From Rhodobacter capsulatus (GTDB taxonomy: Bacteria > Pseudomonadota > Alphaproteobacteria > Rhodobacterales > Rhodobacteraceae): a stretch of DNA of 64,000 nucleotides. Under the pieces are notes generated by a model. The model was given only the letters and a program-made list of their open reading frames with translations. It had not been told where the DNA came from and ran no database searches. Positions within the stretch are counted from its first letter, which is position 1, and the number at the start of each line of letters is the position of its first letter. Position numbers and translations under genes: made by a program. This document shows, piece after piece, positions 33,354 through 44,757 of the stretch. The stretch lies in NCBI RefSeq assembly GCF_005144475.1, contig NZ_SWJZ01000012.1, positions 1-64,000 on the forward strand. The letters are read 5' to 3'.

Positions 33354-34182
33354 CGCCAATCCTCCGGCGGCTCCAGATCTGGATGAGGTTGATCGACAGC
33401 AGCATCGCGAAGCTGATCGCCAGCATGGCGATGCCGATCGCGGCGGCGCCGTCGTAGTTGAATTCTTCCAGCTGGATCACGATCAAGAGCGGCGCGATCT
33501 CGGTTTTCAGCGGGATGTTTCCGGCGATGAAGATCACCGAACCGTATTCGCCCACCGCCCGCGCCAGGGACAGCGCAAAGCCGGTCAGCGCGGCGGGCAG
33601 CAGCATCGGCGCGATGATCCGGCGCAAGGTGGTGAAGCGCGTCGCCCCCAGCGTCGCCGAGGCCTCCTCGACCTCGCGGTCGATTTCCTCGATCACCGGC
33701 TGCACGGTGCGGGTGACGAAGGGCAGGCCGACGAAGATCAGCGCCAGAAAGATCCCCCATTGCGTATAGGCGATCTTCAGCCCGATATCCTTGGCCAGCG
33801 CGCCAAAGACCCCGTTCGGCGCGTAAAGCGTGGTCAGCGCGATACCCGCGACGGCGGTGGGCAGGGCGAAGGGCAGATCGACGGCGGCATCGACCAGACG
33901 GCGGCCGGGAAAGTCGTAGCGCACCAGCACCCAGGCCAGAACGACGCCGAAGACCAGATTGAACAGCGCCGCGAAGAACGAGAGCCGGAACGACAGTTCC
34001 AGCGCCGCCCAGACCCTTTCGCGGTTCACCGTGGCCCAGATGCCGTCAAGCCCGTAGCTGGCACCCTGCGCCAGAAGCGCGCCGATCGGGCCCAGCACCA
34101 CCAGCGACAGCATCGTCAGCGTGATCCCCATCGAAAGCCCCAGCCCCGGCATCGGCGAGCGGTTGATCAGCGGGCGCGGCAT
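33346..34182 (-). CDS. cysT: sulfate/thiosulfate ABC transporter permease CysT
   Basis: 278 residues from ATG 34182, chosen for GGAAGGGG upstream. CysT-type segments: [29 protein letters not shown], and [16 protein letters not shown]. With CysW it forms the channel that imports sulfate or thiosulfate. This is the first gene of the operon; no periplasmic sulfate-binding protein gene (sbp/cysP) is on either side, so it must be elsewhere. Confidence 0.93.
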   Translation of the reverse strand: MPRPLINRSPMPGLGLSMGITLTMLSLVVLGPIGALLAQGASYGLDGIWATVNRERVWAALELSFRLSFFAALFNLVFGVVLAWVLVRYDFPGRRLVDAAVDLPFALPTAVAGIALTTLYAPNGVFGALAKDIGLKIAYTQWGIFLALIFVGLPFVTRTVQPVIEEIDREVEEASATLGATRFTTLRRIIAPMLLPAALTGFALSLARAVGEYGSVIFIAGNIPLKTEIAPLLIVIQLEEFNYDGAAAIGIAMLAISFAMLLSINLIQIWSRRRIGDV

Positions 34183-34284
34183 GGCGGACCCCTTCCTTGC
34201 AGTGAGCATCGTCATTTTCAGAAATATCCACTGTGTCAGTCGAGATTGAAAGGGATAAATCTCGCCATTGTTGGTCGTGAATAT

Positions 34285-34297
34285 AGAATTTTATTCT
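34285..34297. promoter_or_regulatory. AT-rich palindrome upstream of cysT
   Basis: AGAAT-TTT-ATTCT, perfect 5-bp arms, in the cysT leader (103 bases before the ATG). AT-richness contrasts with the surroundings, so it may be a promoter element or LysR-type site. Low certainty. Confidence 0.3.
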
Positions 34298-34325
34298 CTG
34301 CCCTTCCGCGCGAGTCGGCAGATGA

Positions 34326-34351
34326 AAAGGCCCCGCCGGGGCGGGGCCTTT
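34326..34351 (-). terminator. cysK terminator
   Basis: AAAGGCCCCGCC and GGCGGGGCCTTT (34326-34337, 34340-34351), a perfect 12-bp stem with A and T at its base, 20 bases after the cysK stop. It also separates cysK from the cysT promoter region. Confidence 0.85.
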
Positions 34352-34371
34352 GAAACCAGCGGCAAGGCGGA

Positions 34372-35346
<975 letters not shown>

Positions 35347-35568
35347 CTGCCTCTCCCCGATTGGTTCTGCCCCTTTCGAGCATGCCCGGCCGCGCTTGAA
35401 AAGGGGCTAAAACCCGCCTTCCGGAAAGCGGCCGAACTTTGGGAGAATGGTGTTTTCGGCATGGCCCGAAAAAGCACAAAATTCTGTTCCGTGCCCGACC
35501 GGCGCGGGAAATCCGGGCCGAACACCGGCACGCCCCCCCGGTTCAGAGAATAAAATCCGCAAACTTGC

Positions 35569-35586
35569 CCCGGGCGAAAGCCCGGG
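35569..35586 (-). terminator. hairpin after trpB
   Basis: CCCGGGC, loop GAAA, GCCCGGG, 58 bases downstream of the trpB stop, followed on the minus strand by AAGTTTGCGG. A further G/C hairpin, CCCCG at 35592, lies between. Probable trpB terminator region; the rest of 35347-35643 has no gene. Confidence 0.5.
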
Positions 35587-35643
35587 ATTCGCCCCGCCCG
35601 GGGCGCGCCGCGCGCCGGGATCAGGCCCCGGCGCGCGCCTGCC

Positions 35644-36852
35644 TCACAGATCGGTGCCGAAGCCGTAAGTCTGGGTGACGTAATCGATGTCCTTGTCGCC
35701 CCGGCCCGACAGGTTGATCAGGATCGACTTGCCGGGATGGGCCGCCGCCTCGCGCATCGCGAAGGCCACGGCATGCGCGCTTTCAAGCGCGGGAATGATC
35801 CCCTCGTGCCGCGACAGCGCGAAAAAGGCCTTCAGCGCCTCCTTGTCATCGGCGGTGGTGTAATGCACCCGGCCGATCTTGTGCAGATGCGCGTGCTCCG
35901 GGCCGACGCCGGGATAATCCAGCCCCGAGGCGACGGTGTGCACCGGCGCGGGCTCGCCGTTCGCATCCTTGAGCACAAGGGTGCGGAAGCCGTGAATGTC
36001 GCCATCCTCGCCAAAGGAAATCGTCGCCGCGTGATCGCCCAGATTCGAGGAGGTGCCGAGCGGCTCGACGCCGTAAAGACCGACCGAGGCATCGTCGATG
36101 AAGCCCGAGAAAATCCCCATCGCATTCGAGCCGCCACCGACGCAGGCCGCCACCATGTCGGGCAATTCCCCGGTCATTTCAAGGAACTGGTCCCGCGCTT
36201 CCACGCCGATGACATGCTGGAAGTCACGCACCATCCGCGGGAACGGATGCGGCCCGACGACCGAGCCGATGGCGAACAGCGCGGTGTCGGCCTGGGCGAT
36301 GTAGCTCTGGAAGCAGCTGTCCACCGCCTCTTTCAGCGAGCGCCCGCCAAACGAGACCGGCACCACCGTCGCGCCGAGCAACTTCATCCGGGTGACGTTC
36401 GGCGCTTCCTTGGCGATGTCGATCTCGCCCATGTGGATTTCGCACTCCATCCCGAAATAGGCCGCCGCCGTGGCCAGCGCGACCCCGTGCTGCCCCGCCC
36501 CGGTTTCCGCCATGAGCTTGGTCTTGCCCATGAATTTCGCCAGCAAGCCCTCGGCCATGCAATGGTTGAGCTTATGCGCGCCGGTATGGTTGAGATCCTC
36601 GCGCTTGGCATAGATCTGTGCGCCGCCGCACAGCGCCGAGAGGTTCTTCAGATAGGAAACGGGCGTGGGCCGGCCCTGGAAATGCTTGCGGATCTGGCGC
36701 AGCTCGGCAATGAAATCGGCCGATTTCGAGATCTTCGCATAAGCCTCGCGGATCTCCTTGAAATGCGGCTCGAGCGGCGGCGGCAGCATCGCCCCGCCGT
36801 AAGTGCCAAACCACCCGTCCTTGTCCGGTGTCGTCTTGAGATAGGATGTCAT
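35644..36852 (-). CDS. trpB: tryptophan synthase beta chain (stand-alone TrpB)
   Basis: 402 residues from ATG 36852. It joins indole and serine to give tryptophan. The PLP Lys is K94 in [29 protein letters not shown] and SGRGDKD are present. Several usually invariant positions differ (HKLNH for [16 protein letters not shown] for ATATVAALFGL), so this may be a divergent paralogue. No trpA or trpF is adjacent; the neighbours are cysK and a GGDEF-EAL gene. A role as indole scavenger or in specialised serine-indole chemistry is possible. Confidence 0.85.
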   Translation of the reverse strand: MTSYLKTTPDKDGWFGTYGGAMLPPPLEPHFKEIREAYAKISKSADFIAELRQIRKHFQGRPTPVSYLKNLSALCGGAQIYAKREDLNHTGAHKLNHCMAEGLLAKFMGKTKLMAETGAGQHGVALATAAAYFGMECEIHMGEIDIAKEAPNVTRMKLLGATVVPVSFGGRSLKEAVDSCFQSYIAQADTALFAIGSVVGPHPFPRMVRDFQHVIGVEARDQFLEMTGELPDMVAACVGGGSNAMGIFSGFIDDASVGLYGVEPLGTSSNLGDHAATISFGEDGDIHGFRTLVLKDANGEPAPVHTVASGLDYPGVGPEHAHLHKIGRVHYTTADDKEALKAFFALSRHEGIIPALESAHAVAFAMREAAAHPGKSILINLSGRGDKDIDYVTQTYGFGTDL

Positions 36853-36978
36853 CCTCGGTCCTTCCACGGTCGTTCCGGCCGGGATTTGACGCCGAACGAC
36901 GCGGCACGGCAAGGCGCGAAAGCGCCACAGTCCCGACCGGGGCCGGTTTTTTCGCGCGTCGCCGCGCGGCGGCCGGGG

Positions 36979-38943
36979 TCAGCCGCTGCGGCGGGCGTTC
37001 CAGACCAGGAACCGGGCGAAGTCGGCCGCATCCATCGGGCTCGACCACAGGAAGCCCTGCCCGACATCGATGCCCAGATCGACCAGCACCGCCCGTTGCG
37101 CCTCGTCCTCCACCCCCTCGGCGACCGATCGGATGCCCATGCCGCGGGCGATTTCGGCGATCGCGGCGACGATGGCGCGATCCTCGCGGCGAAAGCACAG
37201 ACCGGCGATGAAACTGCGGTCGATCTTCAATTCCGCCACCGGCACCTTTTTCAGATCGCCCAGCGACGCATGGCCGGTGCCGAAATCGTCCAGCGACAGC
37301 TCGTAGCCGCGGTCGGCCAGCGAATCGAGCAGGCTGATCGCCATGTCGGTGCCGCGCCCGACAAAGCAGCCCTCGGTGATTTCGAGCAGCAGATCGCGGC
37401 CATCGATCCCGGCCCTCTCGAACATGGTGATGGTATCCAGCAGCAATTCGGGCGATTTGATGTCGTCGGGATGGATGTTCAGCGCGATCTTGCCCGGAAG
37501 CAACCCGGCGTCGCGCCAGCCCAGCAGGTTCGCGGCCACGGTCTCGGCGATCCGGCGCGACAGGTTCGGCAGCAGACCGCGTTCGGCCGCGATGGTCAGG
37601 AAACTGTCGGGGGCGACGGCAGAGCCGTCGGGCCTGCGCCAGCGCACCAGCGCCTCGGCCCCCAGCAGGCGGCCATCGGTCAGCGCGATCTTCGGCTGAT
37701 ACTGCACATAAAGCTGCTCTCCCTCCAGCGCCTCGCGCAGCCCGGCCTCGATCCGGTCGCTTTCGATCACCCGCCGGCGCAGCTGTTCGTCGAATTGCAG
37801 GCACTGGCCGCGGCCGCTTTCCTTGGCGCGGTTCAGCGCCAGATCGGCCTTGAGCAGCAGTTCGACCGGATCGGCGCCATCGTCGGGGCAGATCACCGCG
37901 CCGATCGAGGCGCCCGGATGCACCCGCCGTCCGGCCAGATGCGCGGGCGGTTCGAAGGCCGCCAGCAGGCGCTCGGCGATCGGGCGGATCTGCGCCGCCG
38001 CGCTCACCTCGGCCAGGATCACGGCGAATTCATCCCCGCCGAGCCGGGCGATCACATCGCCCTCGGGCAGGTTGGCGCGCAGGCGGCGGGCGATCTCGGT
38101 CAGCAATTCATCGCCGACGCCATGGCCGAACAGGTCGTTGACGTTCTTGAACCGGTCAAGATCCATCAGCAGCAGCGCAAAGCCCCGGCCGCTGCGGCGC
38201 TGCCGCGCCACCGCCTCGGCCAGGCGGGCGTTGAAGGCCTTGCGGTTCAGAAGCCCGGTGGTGTCGTCGATATTGGCCAGAAGATAGTTTTCGTCGCGGG
38301 CCTGGCGCAGGCTGTCGACGGCCCGCGACAGCGCCGCGACGGAATCGTCGCGCTGACGGGCCGTTTCGCCGGTGCGATAGGAAAAATAGGCCAGAAACGC
38401 GCCGTAAAGCAGCGCATAAAGCGTCACCGACCAGGCCTGCGCCCAGCCGCCCAGGTGAAACGACAAGATCACTGCAGCCAGGATCGTCGACTGGAAGGTC
38501 AGGGCGGCGACGAAGGCGCGGTGCAGCATGAAGACACCGCCCGCCAGCATGCCGGTGCTGACGAGCAGCACCACCAGAGGTTCGCCGGTCTGATGCAGGC
38601 CGATCACATGCAAAGGCAGCACCGCCCAGGGCGCGGCAAACAGCACCGAGGTCAGGATCAGCCGCCGCGCCGCCCGCGCGGAGACCCGCTCGACCCGGCG
38701 CCCGGCGGCACGGCGCGACATCCGGCTGAGCGCACCGCCCAGCGCAAGGATCGAGCCGAGCCAGAAGACGACGAAGCTGCGGTCATCATGGCGCAGCGAT
38801 TCCAGCACGTAGATCATCGCGTTCAGCGCGGTCACCGAAACCCCGACCGACGTCCCCTGCACGACGCTGGCAACGTCTTCCGGGCTGGGATGCTTCGTCA
38901 GCACCGCCCGGATCCGGGTCAACAGGAGAGGCACCAGGGGCAA
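36979..38943 (-). CDS. membrane GGDEF-EAL c-di-GMP protein
   Basis: 654 residues. Residues ~30-205 contain about six hydrophobic spans (a MASE-like integral sensor: LNAMIYVLESL, FWLGSILALGG, LILTSVLFAAPWAVLPLHVI and others). GGDEF (about 220-385) is intact (RLGGDEFAVIL), and EAL (about 400-645) has AEALVRW, ALNIHPDD, LLEITEG, LDDFGTGHASL, LKIDRSF and AEGVED. It could both make and degrade c-di-GMP, or use one domain as regulator. It lies 104 bases downstream of the next c-di-GMP gene in the same orientation. Confidence 0.9.
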   Translation of the reverse strand: MPLVPLLLTRIRAVLTKHPSPEDVASVVQGTSVGVSVTALNAMIYVLESLRHDDRSFVVFWLGSILALGGALSRMSRRAAGRRVERVSARAARRLILTSVLFAAPWAVLPLHVIGLHQTGEPLVVLLVSTGMLAGGVFMLHRAFVAALTFQSTILAAVILSFHLGGWAQAWSVTLYALLYGAFLAYFSYRTGETARQRDDSVAALSRAVDSLRQARDENYLLANIDDTTGLLNRKAFNARLAEAVARQRRSGRGFALLLMDLDRFKNVNDLFGHGVGDELLTEIARRLRANLPEGDVIARLGGDEFAVILAEVSAAAQIRPIAERLLAAFEPPAHLAGRRVHPGASIGAVICPDDGADPVELLLKADLALNRAKESGRGQCLQFDEQLRRRVIESDRIEAGLREALEGEQLYVQYQPKIALTDGRLLGAEALVRWRRPDGSAVAPDSFLTIAAERGLLPNLSRRIAETVAANLLGWRDAGLLPGKIALNIHPDDIKSPELLLDTITMFERAGIDGRDLLLEITEGCFVGRGTDMAISLLDSLADRGYELSLDDFGTGHASLGDLKKVPVAELKIDRSFIAGLCFRREDRAIVAAIAEIARGMGIRSVAEGVEDEAQRAVLVDLGIDVGQGFLWSSPMDAADFARFLVWNARRSG

Positions 38944-39047
38944 ATGTCAGTCTTTCATCGGAGACGCGCGCCTTGATCATGGCGGCAAATGGTAACCAGC
39001 GCCTGAAGGCGCAGCGAAAAAATCCCGTCCAGGGCGAAATGCCCCCC

Positions 39048-41804
39048 TCAGCCGAGCGCGACACTGCCCGCCCGCAGCGCGTCGGGCTGCAGAAATTCGT
39101 ATAGAAAATCCATGGCGGGCAGGGGTTTGGCGAAATGATAGCCCTGCCCCAGATCGCAGCCATGCTGGCGCAGCCAGACCACCTGCGCGGGTGTGTCGAT
39201 GCCTTCGGCGACGGTGCGCAGCCCCAGCGCCGCCGCCATCGCCAGGGTCGCGCGCACGATCGCATCGGAGGCCCCGTCATCCAGCGCGATGCGCGAGACG
39301 AAACTGCGGTCGATCTTCAATTCCTTCAGCTGCAGCTTCTGCAGATAGCTGAGCGAGGAATAGCCGGTGCCGAAATCATCGGCCGACAGCTCGAACCCGG
39401 CCGCCAGAAGCGCCTCGATGCTGTCGCGCGCCTCCGAATTCAGATCGACCACCGCGCCCTCGGTGATCTCGAAAAGCACATCCTCGGGGCCAAGCCCCGC
39501 CGCCTGCAGATGCGCCAGCACCGCCTGCCCGAACCGGACCCGGCGCAGGCTTTCGGGCGAGAGGTTGATCGAGATGCACAGCTGCTGGCCGCGCGCGCGC
39601 AGCGTCGCGACGAAGGCGCCGACCAGATCGATCATCAAAAGGTCGATGTCGCGCACGAGGCCGGTCTTTTCCGCGATCGGCATGAAGATGTCGGGGCCGA
39701 TCCCCGCCAGCGCCGGATCGGTGCAGCGCACCAGCGCCTCGGCCCCGGCCAGGCTGCCGTGATCGAGCAGATTGATCTTCGGCTGCAGATAAAGCGCAAA
39801 GGCGCCGTCGCGGATCGCGCGTTGCAGCGATTGGCCGATCGTCGCCTCGCGCGCGAGCCGGTCGCGCAGCTTTGGCGTGAAGCGCACGGCGCGGTTGCCG
39901 CCCAGCGCCTTGGCCTCGTACATCGCCAGATCGGCGTTCAGCCACATTTCCTCGGGGCTGTGCGCGTCCATCGGAAACAGGCTCATCCCCATCGAGGCGG
40001 ACAGATAAAGCGGCTGGCCGTCAATCTCGAAAGGTTCGGCAAAAGCCTGCGCCAGTGCCGCGGTCGCCGCCTCGGGTTCCTCGGCAAGGCGGCCGCGGCT
40101 GAGGAAGGTGAACTCCTCGGCCCCGGCCCGGGCCAGCAGCTGATCGGGTTCGCGCAGCGCCTCCAGCCGTTCGGCGACCTTGCAGATCACCCGGTCGCCC
40201 AGCTGCGGGCCGAAACGGTCCTTGATCTGCTGAAACTGGTCGATCGACAGGAAGACCTGCTGCAACAGCTCGCCCGTGCCGCGCGCCCGCGCCTGCGCGG
40301 GGCCGACCTGCGCGCGAAAGGATTCGCGGTTCGGCAGCCCGGTCAGCGCATCATGCGTCGCGGCATGGCTGGCCTCTTCGGCGGCCTGCGCCAGACGCCG
40401 CTCGTCCATCAGCCTTTGCGTGATGTCGGAGACCGAGCAGACCACCTGCACCGGCCCGCCGCGCGCTTCCATCGGCGCCGCATTGACCGAGATCACCCGG
40501 TCCGTTCCGTCCGATCGCGGCAGGGTCAGGCGCAGATCGTTCAGCGTCTCGCCCCCCTGCGCGACGCGGTCGAAGGGAAAGCCCCGCCCCGCCCCGGAGC
40601 CGTCGCGGTGGCCGTAAAGCCAGCCCAGCGCCGCATGGCCGCGCCCGACCAGCCCCGCCCCGGTGGTGTCAAGGATCTGTTCCGCCTCCATGTTGGCAAA
40701 GACGATCACCCCCGAGGGATCGAAAGCCAGGATGCCCGAGACCGAGGTTTCGGTCAGCCGTTGCAGGAAGTCGTTCTTCGCGATCAGCTCGGCTTCCAGC
40801 TGCTTGCGGCGCGAAATGTCGACATGCACCCCCGAGAGCACCAGCGCCTCGCCGGTGGCGGACATCTCGACGGCGCGGCCGCGCGACAGGATCCAGACCC
40901 AGTGCCCCTCGGCGTGGCGCATGCGGAATTCTTCGGTGAAGAAATAGTCCCGGCTGCGGAATTTCGGCGCCTGGGCGGTGTTCAGCCGCACCATGTCCTC
41001 GGGATGGACCAGCGCGCGCCAGTCGTCGATCATCAGCGGCGCGGGCAGGTCTTCGGGGCTGTGGCCGATGATCTCGGCCCAGCGGTCGTTGATGACCAGC
41101 CGGTTCGTGCGCAGATCGTGCCGCCAGGTGCCCACCTGCCCCCCGGCGATGACATCGGCAAGGCCGCGGATCGCCTCCTGCTGGTCGTGCACGTCCAGGG
41201 CGAAGCCGAACAGCCTGCCGCAGGGATCGCGCAGGGCGCTGTCGACATCGGTCACCACCTTGATCCAGCGGTAGTCGCCGTCAAGGTCGCGGATCCGGTG
41301 CACATGCGGCGGGATCGGCACCCGCTTGCCGGCGAAAATCTCGCGGTGCAGCGCCATATGGGCGCTGAAGCTGTCCATGTCGTCGGGATGGACCAGCGCG
41401 CGCAGCGCCGTCGTCGGCCGCGCCTCCCCGTCAGTCCAGCCGATCCTGCCGGCCAGCACGCCCGCGGCGCGCAGCCACAAGACCCCCTGCCGGTCGACGA
41501 AACTTTCCCAGTCGCAGCCCCCCGCCGCATCCAGCGCCCCGCGCAGCCGGTCCTCGGCCTGCGAGACCGCCGCGAGAGAGTTTTGAAGTCGCGCCAGCGC
41601 GCCGCGCAGGACCGCCCAGAGCGCCAGCGAGGTCACGGCGATGAAAGCCCAGCCCTTGAAGGTCTGATAGGATTGATAATGCTGATAATCCCCGGAAATC
41701 ACCGTCAGCATCCGGTCACTGGTCAGGATGTAGAGCACGCCGACCAGCGCATAGGCCGCAGCAACCCGGAACGCAGTGAAATGGTGAACCAGTCTGGCAG
41801 GCAT
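39048..41804 (-). CDS. PAS-containing EAL phosphodiesterase with degenerate GGDEF
   Basis: 918 residues. Two N-terminal spans (about 10-27 and 47-65), then three PAS/PAC segments (about 90-330, FRMRHAEGHWVWILSRGRA being PAC-like; a third at 340-450), a GGDEF-like domain (about 475-635) and EAL (about 645-905). The cyclase motif reads AGAEEF in place of GGDEF, so cyclase activity is unlikely. EAL residues look intact: GAEALVRC, SINLSPESL, FEITEG, SADDFGTGYSSL, LKIDRSFV. Likely a phosphodiesterase tuned by PAS ligands or redox. Confidence 0.9.
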   Translation of the reverse strand: MPARLVHHFTAFRVAAAYALVGVLYILTSDRMLTVISGDYQHYQSYQTFKGWAFIAVTSLALWAVLRGALARLQNSLAAVSQAEDRLRGALDAAGGCDWESFVDRQGVLWLRAAGVLAGRIGWTDGEARPTTALRALVHPDDMDSFSAHMALHREIFAGKRVPIPPHVHRIRDLDGDYRWIKVVTDVDSALRDPCGRLFGFALDVHDQQEAIRGLADVIAGGQVGTWRHDLRTNRLVINDRWAEIIGHSPEDLPAPLMIDDWRALVHPEDMVRLNTAQAPKFRSRDYFFTEEFRMRHAEGHWVWILSRGRAVEMSATGEALVLSGVHVDISRRKQLEAELIAKNDFLQRLTETSVSGILAFDPSGVIVFANMEAEQILDTTGAGLVGRGHAALGWLYGHRDGSGAGRGFPFDRVAQGGETLNDLRLTLPRSDGTDRVISVNAAPMEARGGPVQVVCSVSDITQRLMDERRLAQAAEEASHAATHDALTGLPNRESFRAQVGPAQARARGTGELLQQVFLSIDQFQQIKDRFGPQLGDRVICKVAERLEALREPDQLLARAGAEEFTFLSRGRLAEEPEAATAALAQAFAEPFEIDGQPLYLSASMGMSLFPMDAHSPEEMWLNADLAMYEAKALGGNRAVRFTPKLRDRLAREATIGQSLQRAIRDGAFALYLQPKINLLDHGSLAGAEALVRCTDPALAGIGPDIFMPIAEKTGLVRDIDLLMIDLVGAFVATLRARGQQLCISINLSPESLRRVRFGQAVLAHLQAAGLGPEDVLFEITEGAVVDLNSEARDSIEALLAAGFELSADDFGTGYSSLSYLQKLQLKELKIDRSFVSRIALDDGASDAIVRATLAMAAALGLRTVAEGIDTPAQVVWLRQHGCDLGQGYHFAKPLPAMDFLYEFLQPDALRAGSVALG

Positions 41805-42002
41805 GGCGGGCTTTTCGCGTGTGTTCCGGGGTCAGAGCAAGTCGGACACGAACGCGGACGATGTGTCAATCGTCGTGAAGGGCCCGCCTGAAATACTCCG
41901 GCAGCCTGCACCGAAAGCGGTGAAGCAATTCTTGCGATTTTACGATTCGGCTTCGAATTTCGAAGACATTTTAACGAATGACGGCGCGCCCTCGGCGCCG
42001 CA

Positions 42003-42031
42003 AAGGCCGACGGTCCGGGACCGTCGGCCTT
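42003..42031 (-). terminator. fruA operon terminator
   Basis: AAGGCCGACGGTCC and GGACCGTCGGCCTT flank a single central base: a 14-bp perfect arm pair 20 bases after the fruA stop, followed on the minus strand by TTGCGG. The rest of 41805-42051 holds no gene. Confidence 0.85.
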
Positions 42032-42051
42032 GATCTTGCCGCCTTGCCCGA

Positions 42052-43788
42052 TCAGGCGCGGGCGCTGTCCTCGGCCGGGATCGGCTTTTTCAGCGCGATC
42101 AGCAGGCCCGTCGTCACCAGCGTGCCGACAACGATCGAGAGCGCATAAAGCCCGAGGTTGGTCACCGCATGCGGGATCGCCAGCACGAAGATCCCGCCAT
42201 GCGGCGCGACCAGCAGGCAGCCCAGCGCCATCGACAGCGCCCCGGTGATCGCCGAACCGACGATGATCGAGGGGATCACCCGGGCCGGGTCTTTCGCGGC
42301 AAAGGGGATCGCGCCTTCGGTGATGAAGGACAGGCCCAGCACCGCGGCGGCGCCCCCGGCCTCACGCTCTTCGGCGGTGAAGCGGTTCTTCGCCACAAGC
42401 GTCGCCAAGGCCAGACCCAGCGGCGGCGTCATCCCCGCGGCCATCACGGCCGCCATCGGCGCATAGGTGCTCGAGGTCAAGAGGCCGACGGCGAAGGTAT
42501 AGGCGGCCTTGTTGATCGGCCCCCCCATGTCGACGGCCATCATGCCGCCCAGGATCAGGCCAAGAACGACGGCGTTGGTGGTGCCCAGCCCCTGCAGGAA
42601 GGCGGTCATCGCGGCCAGAAGCGCCGCGACCGGCGTGCCGACGACATAGACCATGATCAGCCCGGTGATCGCGGTCGAGAGCAGCGGCAGGATCAGCACG
42701 GGCTTGAGCCCCTCAAGCGTGCGCGGCAGCTTGATCGCATCGCGCAGCCAGCGCGCCACATAGCCCGCCAGGAACCCCGCGACGATGCCGCCCAGGAAGC
42801 CTGCGTTCAGGTTCACCGCCAGCATGCCGCCGATCAGACCGGGGGTCAGGCCGGGACGGTCGGCAATCGAATAGGCGATGAAGCCCGCCAGAACCGGCAC
42901 CATCAGCTTGAAGGCCGCGCCGCCACCGATCGCCATCAGCGCCGCGGGCAGCGTGCCCTCGACCTCGAAGGCCTTGATGCCGAAAACGAACGAAAGCGCG
43001 ATCAGCAGACCGCCCGCCACCACCAGCGGCAGCATGTAGGACACGCCCGTCAGCAGATGCATGTAGGGGCCCGAGCGGGTCGCGGCGCGCTGCGCCTTGA
43101 GCGCATCGACCGTGTCGGCCAGATTGGTGCCCAGCACCACGCCCTCGGCCAGGGCCGCATCCAGCACCTTCGCCGCGCCCTTCACCGCCGCGCCGACCGA
43201 GGTCTTGTAGACCTTTTTCCCGGCAAAGCGGCTGTCATCGACATGGGTGTCGGCCGCGATCACCACCAGATCGGCGGCCTGGATCTGCGCCGCGCTCAGC
43301 GCGTTTTGCGAGCCCACCGAGCCCTGGGTCTCGACCGCGATCTCCCAGCCGCGGGCGGCGGCGGTCTTCTTCAGCGCATCGGCCGCCATGAACGTATGGG
43401 CAATGCCGGTCGGACAGGAGGTGATCGCCACCACCCTGAGCGGCCTTTGGCCTGTATCTGTCGTCATTTGCGGGGTCTCCTCTCCGGTCAGGGCAAGGGC
43501 CTCGGCCAGCACCGCCGCCGTCTGGGTGACGGCGCGGGCAGTCGAGGTCCGGTAAACGGGTTTCGTGACGAAGCGGACATCCTCGACACGGATGTCGGCG
43601 GCGATCAGCACCACATCGGCGGCGGCGATCTCGGCCACCTGCAGCGGGGCTTCGACGCCCTCGGCGGATTGGCGTTCGACACGGATGTCATGGCCCATCT
43701 GCACGGCGGTCGCCGTCAGCGCCTCGGCGGCCATGTGGGTATGCGCGATGCCCGTGGAACAGGCGGTCACGGCAACGATCTTCGACAT
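42052..43788 (-). CDS. fruA: fructose PTS permease EIIBC
   Basis: 578 residues, the size of R. capsulatus FruA. Two EIIB-type domains lie at the N-terminus: [16 protein letters not shown] (Cys10) and [16 protein letters not shown] (Cys about 124), followed by EIIC (about 235-570) with eight or more spans and [19 protein letters not shown]. Phosphate passes FruB to EIIB Cys to fructose, releasing fructose 1-phosphate inside. Last gene of fruBKA, 18 bases after fruK. Confidence 0.97.
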   Translation of the reverse strand: MSKIVAVTACSTGIAHTHMAAEALTATAVQMGHDIRVERQSAEGVEAPLQVAEIAAADVVLIAADIRVEDVRFVTKPVYRTSTARAVTQTAAVLAEALALTGEETPQMTTDTGQRPLRVVAITSCPTGIAHTFMAADALKKTAAARGWEIAVETQGSVGSQNALSAAQIQAADLVVIAADTHVDDSRFAGKKVYKTSVGAAVKGAAKVLDAALAEGVVLGTNLADTVDALKAQRAATRSGPYMHLLTGVSYMLPLVVAGGLLIALSFVFGIKAFEVEGTLPAALMAIGGGAAFKLMVPVLAGFIAYSIADRPGLTPGLIGGMLAVNLNAGFLGGIVAGFLAGYVARWLRDAIKLPRTLEGLKPVLILPLLSTAITGLIMVYVVGTPVAALLAAMTAFLQGLGTTNAVVLGLILGGMMAVDMGGPINKAAYTFAVGLLTSSTYAPMAAVMAAGMTPPLGLALATLVAKNRFTAEEREAGGAAAVLGLSFITEGAIPFAAKDPARVIPSIIVGSAITGALSMALGCLLVAPHGGIFVLAIPHAVTNLGLYALSIVVGTLVTTGLLIALKKPIPAEDSARA

Positions 43789-43806
43789 GGGTTCCTCCCC
43801 TTCGGC

Positions 43807-44757
43807 TCAGACGGGGCCAAGCGGTTTGACGGTGACGGTGCGGGCCAGCTGGGTGATGCGGTCCATCGGCGGCAGATGCGGGCCGATTTCCCCCAGCGCG
43901 CCCAGCGAAAAGGCGGTGGCCAGACGGGCGGTGTCGGGCAGGCACAGGCCAAGGGTGGCGGCATGGATCAGCCCCGCCACCATCGCGTCGCCCGCCCCGA
44001 CGGTCGAGGCGATCCGGGTCGCGGGCGGGATCGCCAGCACCGCCTCGGCGCCGCGCACCAGCACCGCGCCCGCTGCCCCCATCGAGACGGCGACCAGCCC
44101 GACGCCCGAGGCCGCCAGATCGCGCGCGGCCTCGCAGACGGTCTCAGGCCCGGTCAGGCGGCGGCCCAGATGCGCGCCCAGTTCCGCGACATTGGGTTTG
44201 ACGATGTCGGGCCGCGCCGCCAGCGCCAGCCCCAGCGCGGGCCCCGAAGTGTCCAGCGCCACCCGCGCCCCGCCCTTGCGGGCAAGGACGGCCAGATCGG
44301 CATAGGCCTCGGCGCCGATCCCGGCGGGCAGGCTGCCGCAAAGCGCCACCCAATCCAGACCCTGCGCCAGAAGCTCGGTCAGGGTCGCGGCCACGGCCTC
44401 GACATCGGCAGGCCCCGCCGCGATGCCCGGAAAGTTCAGATCGGTGACCTGATCTTGCAACGGATCGACGATCTTCACATTCGTCCGCGTCGCGCCGGGC
44501 AGGCGCTGGCAGGCATCGACCAGCCCCGTCGCCGCGAAATGGCGCGCGAACAGCGCCGCATTCTCGGCGCCAAGCAGCCCGGTGACCGCGACCCCGTGCC
44601 CCGCATGGGCCAGGAACGAGGCCACATTGACCCCCTTGCCGCCCGCATCGATGCGCGAGGCGGCGACCCGGTTCACCGCATCGGCGGTGAAGCCCGGCAC
44701 GGTCACCGTCTGATCGACGGCGGAATTGAGCGAAACCGTGGCGATGCGCAGCGTCAT
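43807..44757 (-). CDS. fruK: 1-phosphofructokinase
   Basis: 316 residues, the size known from R. capsulatus. PfkB family: the N-terminal GGKGVNVASFLAHAGH and C-terminal STVGAGDAMVAGLIHA signatures hold the catalytic Asp. It converts fructose 1-phosphate to fructose 1,6-bisphosphate. Its ATG overlaps the fruB stop by 4 bases. Confidence 0.96.
   Translation of the reverse strand: MTLRIATVSLNSAVDQTVTVPGFTADAVNRVAASRIDAGGKGVNVASFLAHAGHGVAVTGLLGAENAALFARHFAATGLVDACQRLPGATRTNVKIVDPLQDQVTDLNFPGIAAGPADVEAVAATLTELLAQGLDWVALCGSLPAGIGAEAYADLAVLARKGGARVALDTSGPALGLALAARPDIVKPNVAELGAHLGRRLTGPETVCEAARDLAASGVGLVAVSMGAAGAVLVRGAEAVLAIPPATRIASTVGAGDAMVAGLIHAATLGLCLPDTARLATAFSLGALGEIGPHLPPMDRITQLARTVTVKPLGPV

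Noticed and set aside
35737-38976. 1079-codon plus-strand frame opposite trpB and a GGDEF-EAL gene
   Set aside because: Covers two unrelated genuine genes and the gap between them; no recognisable protein features.
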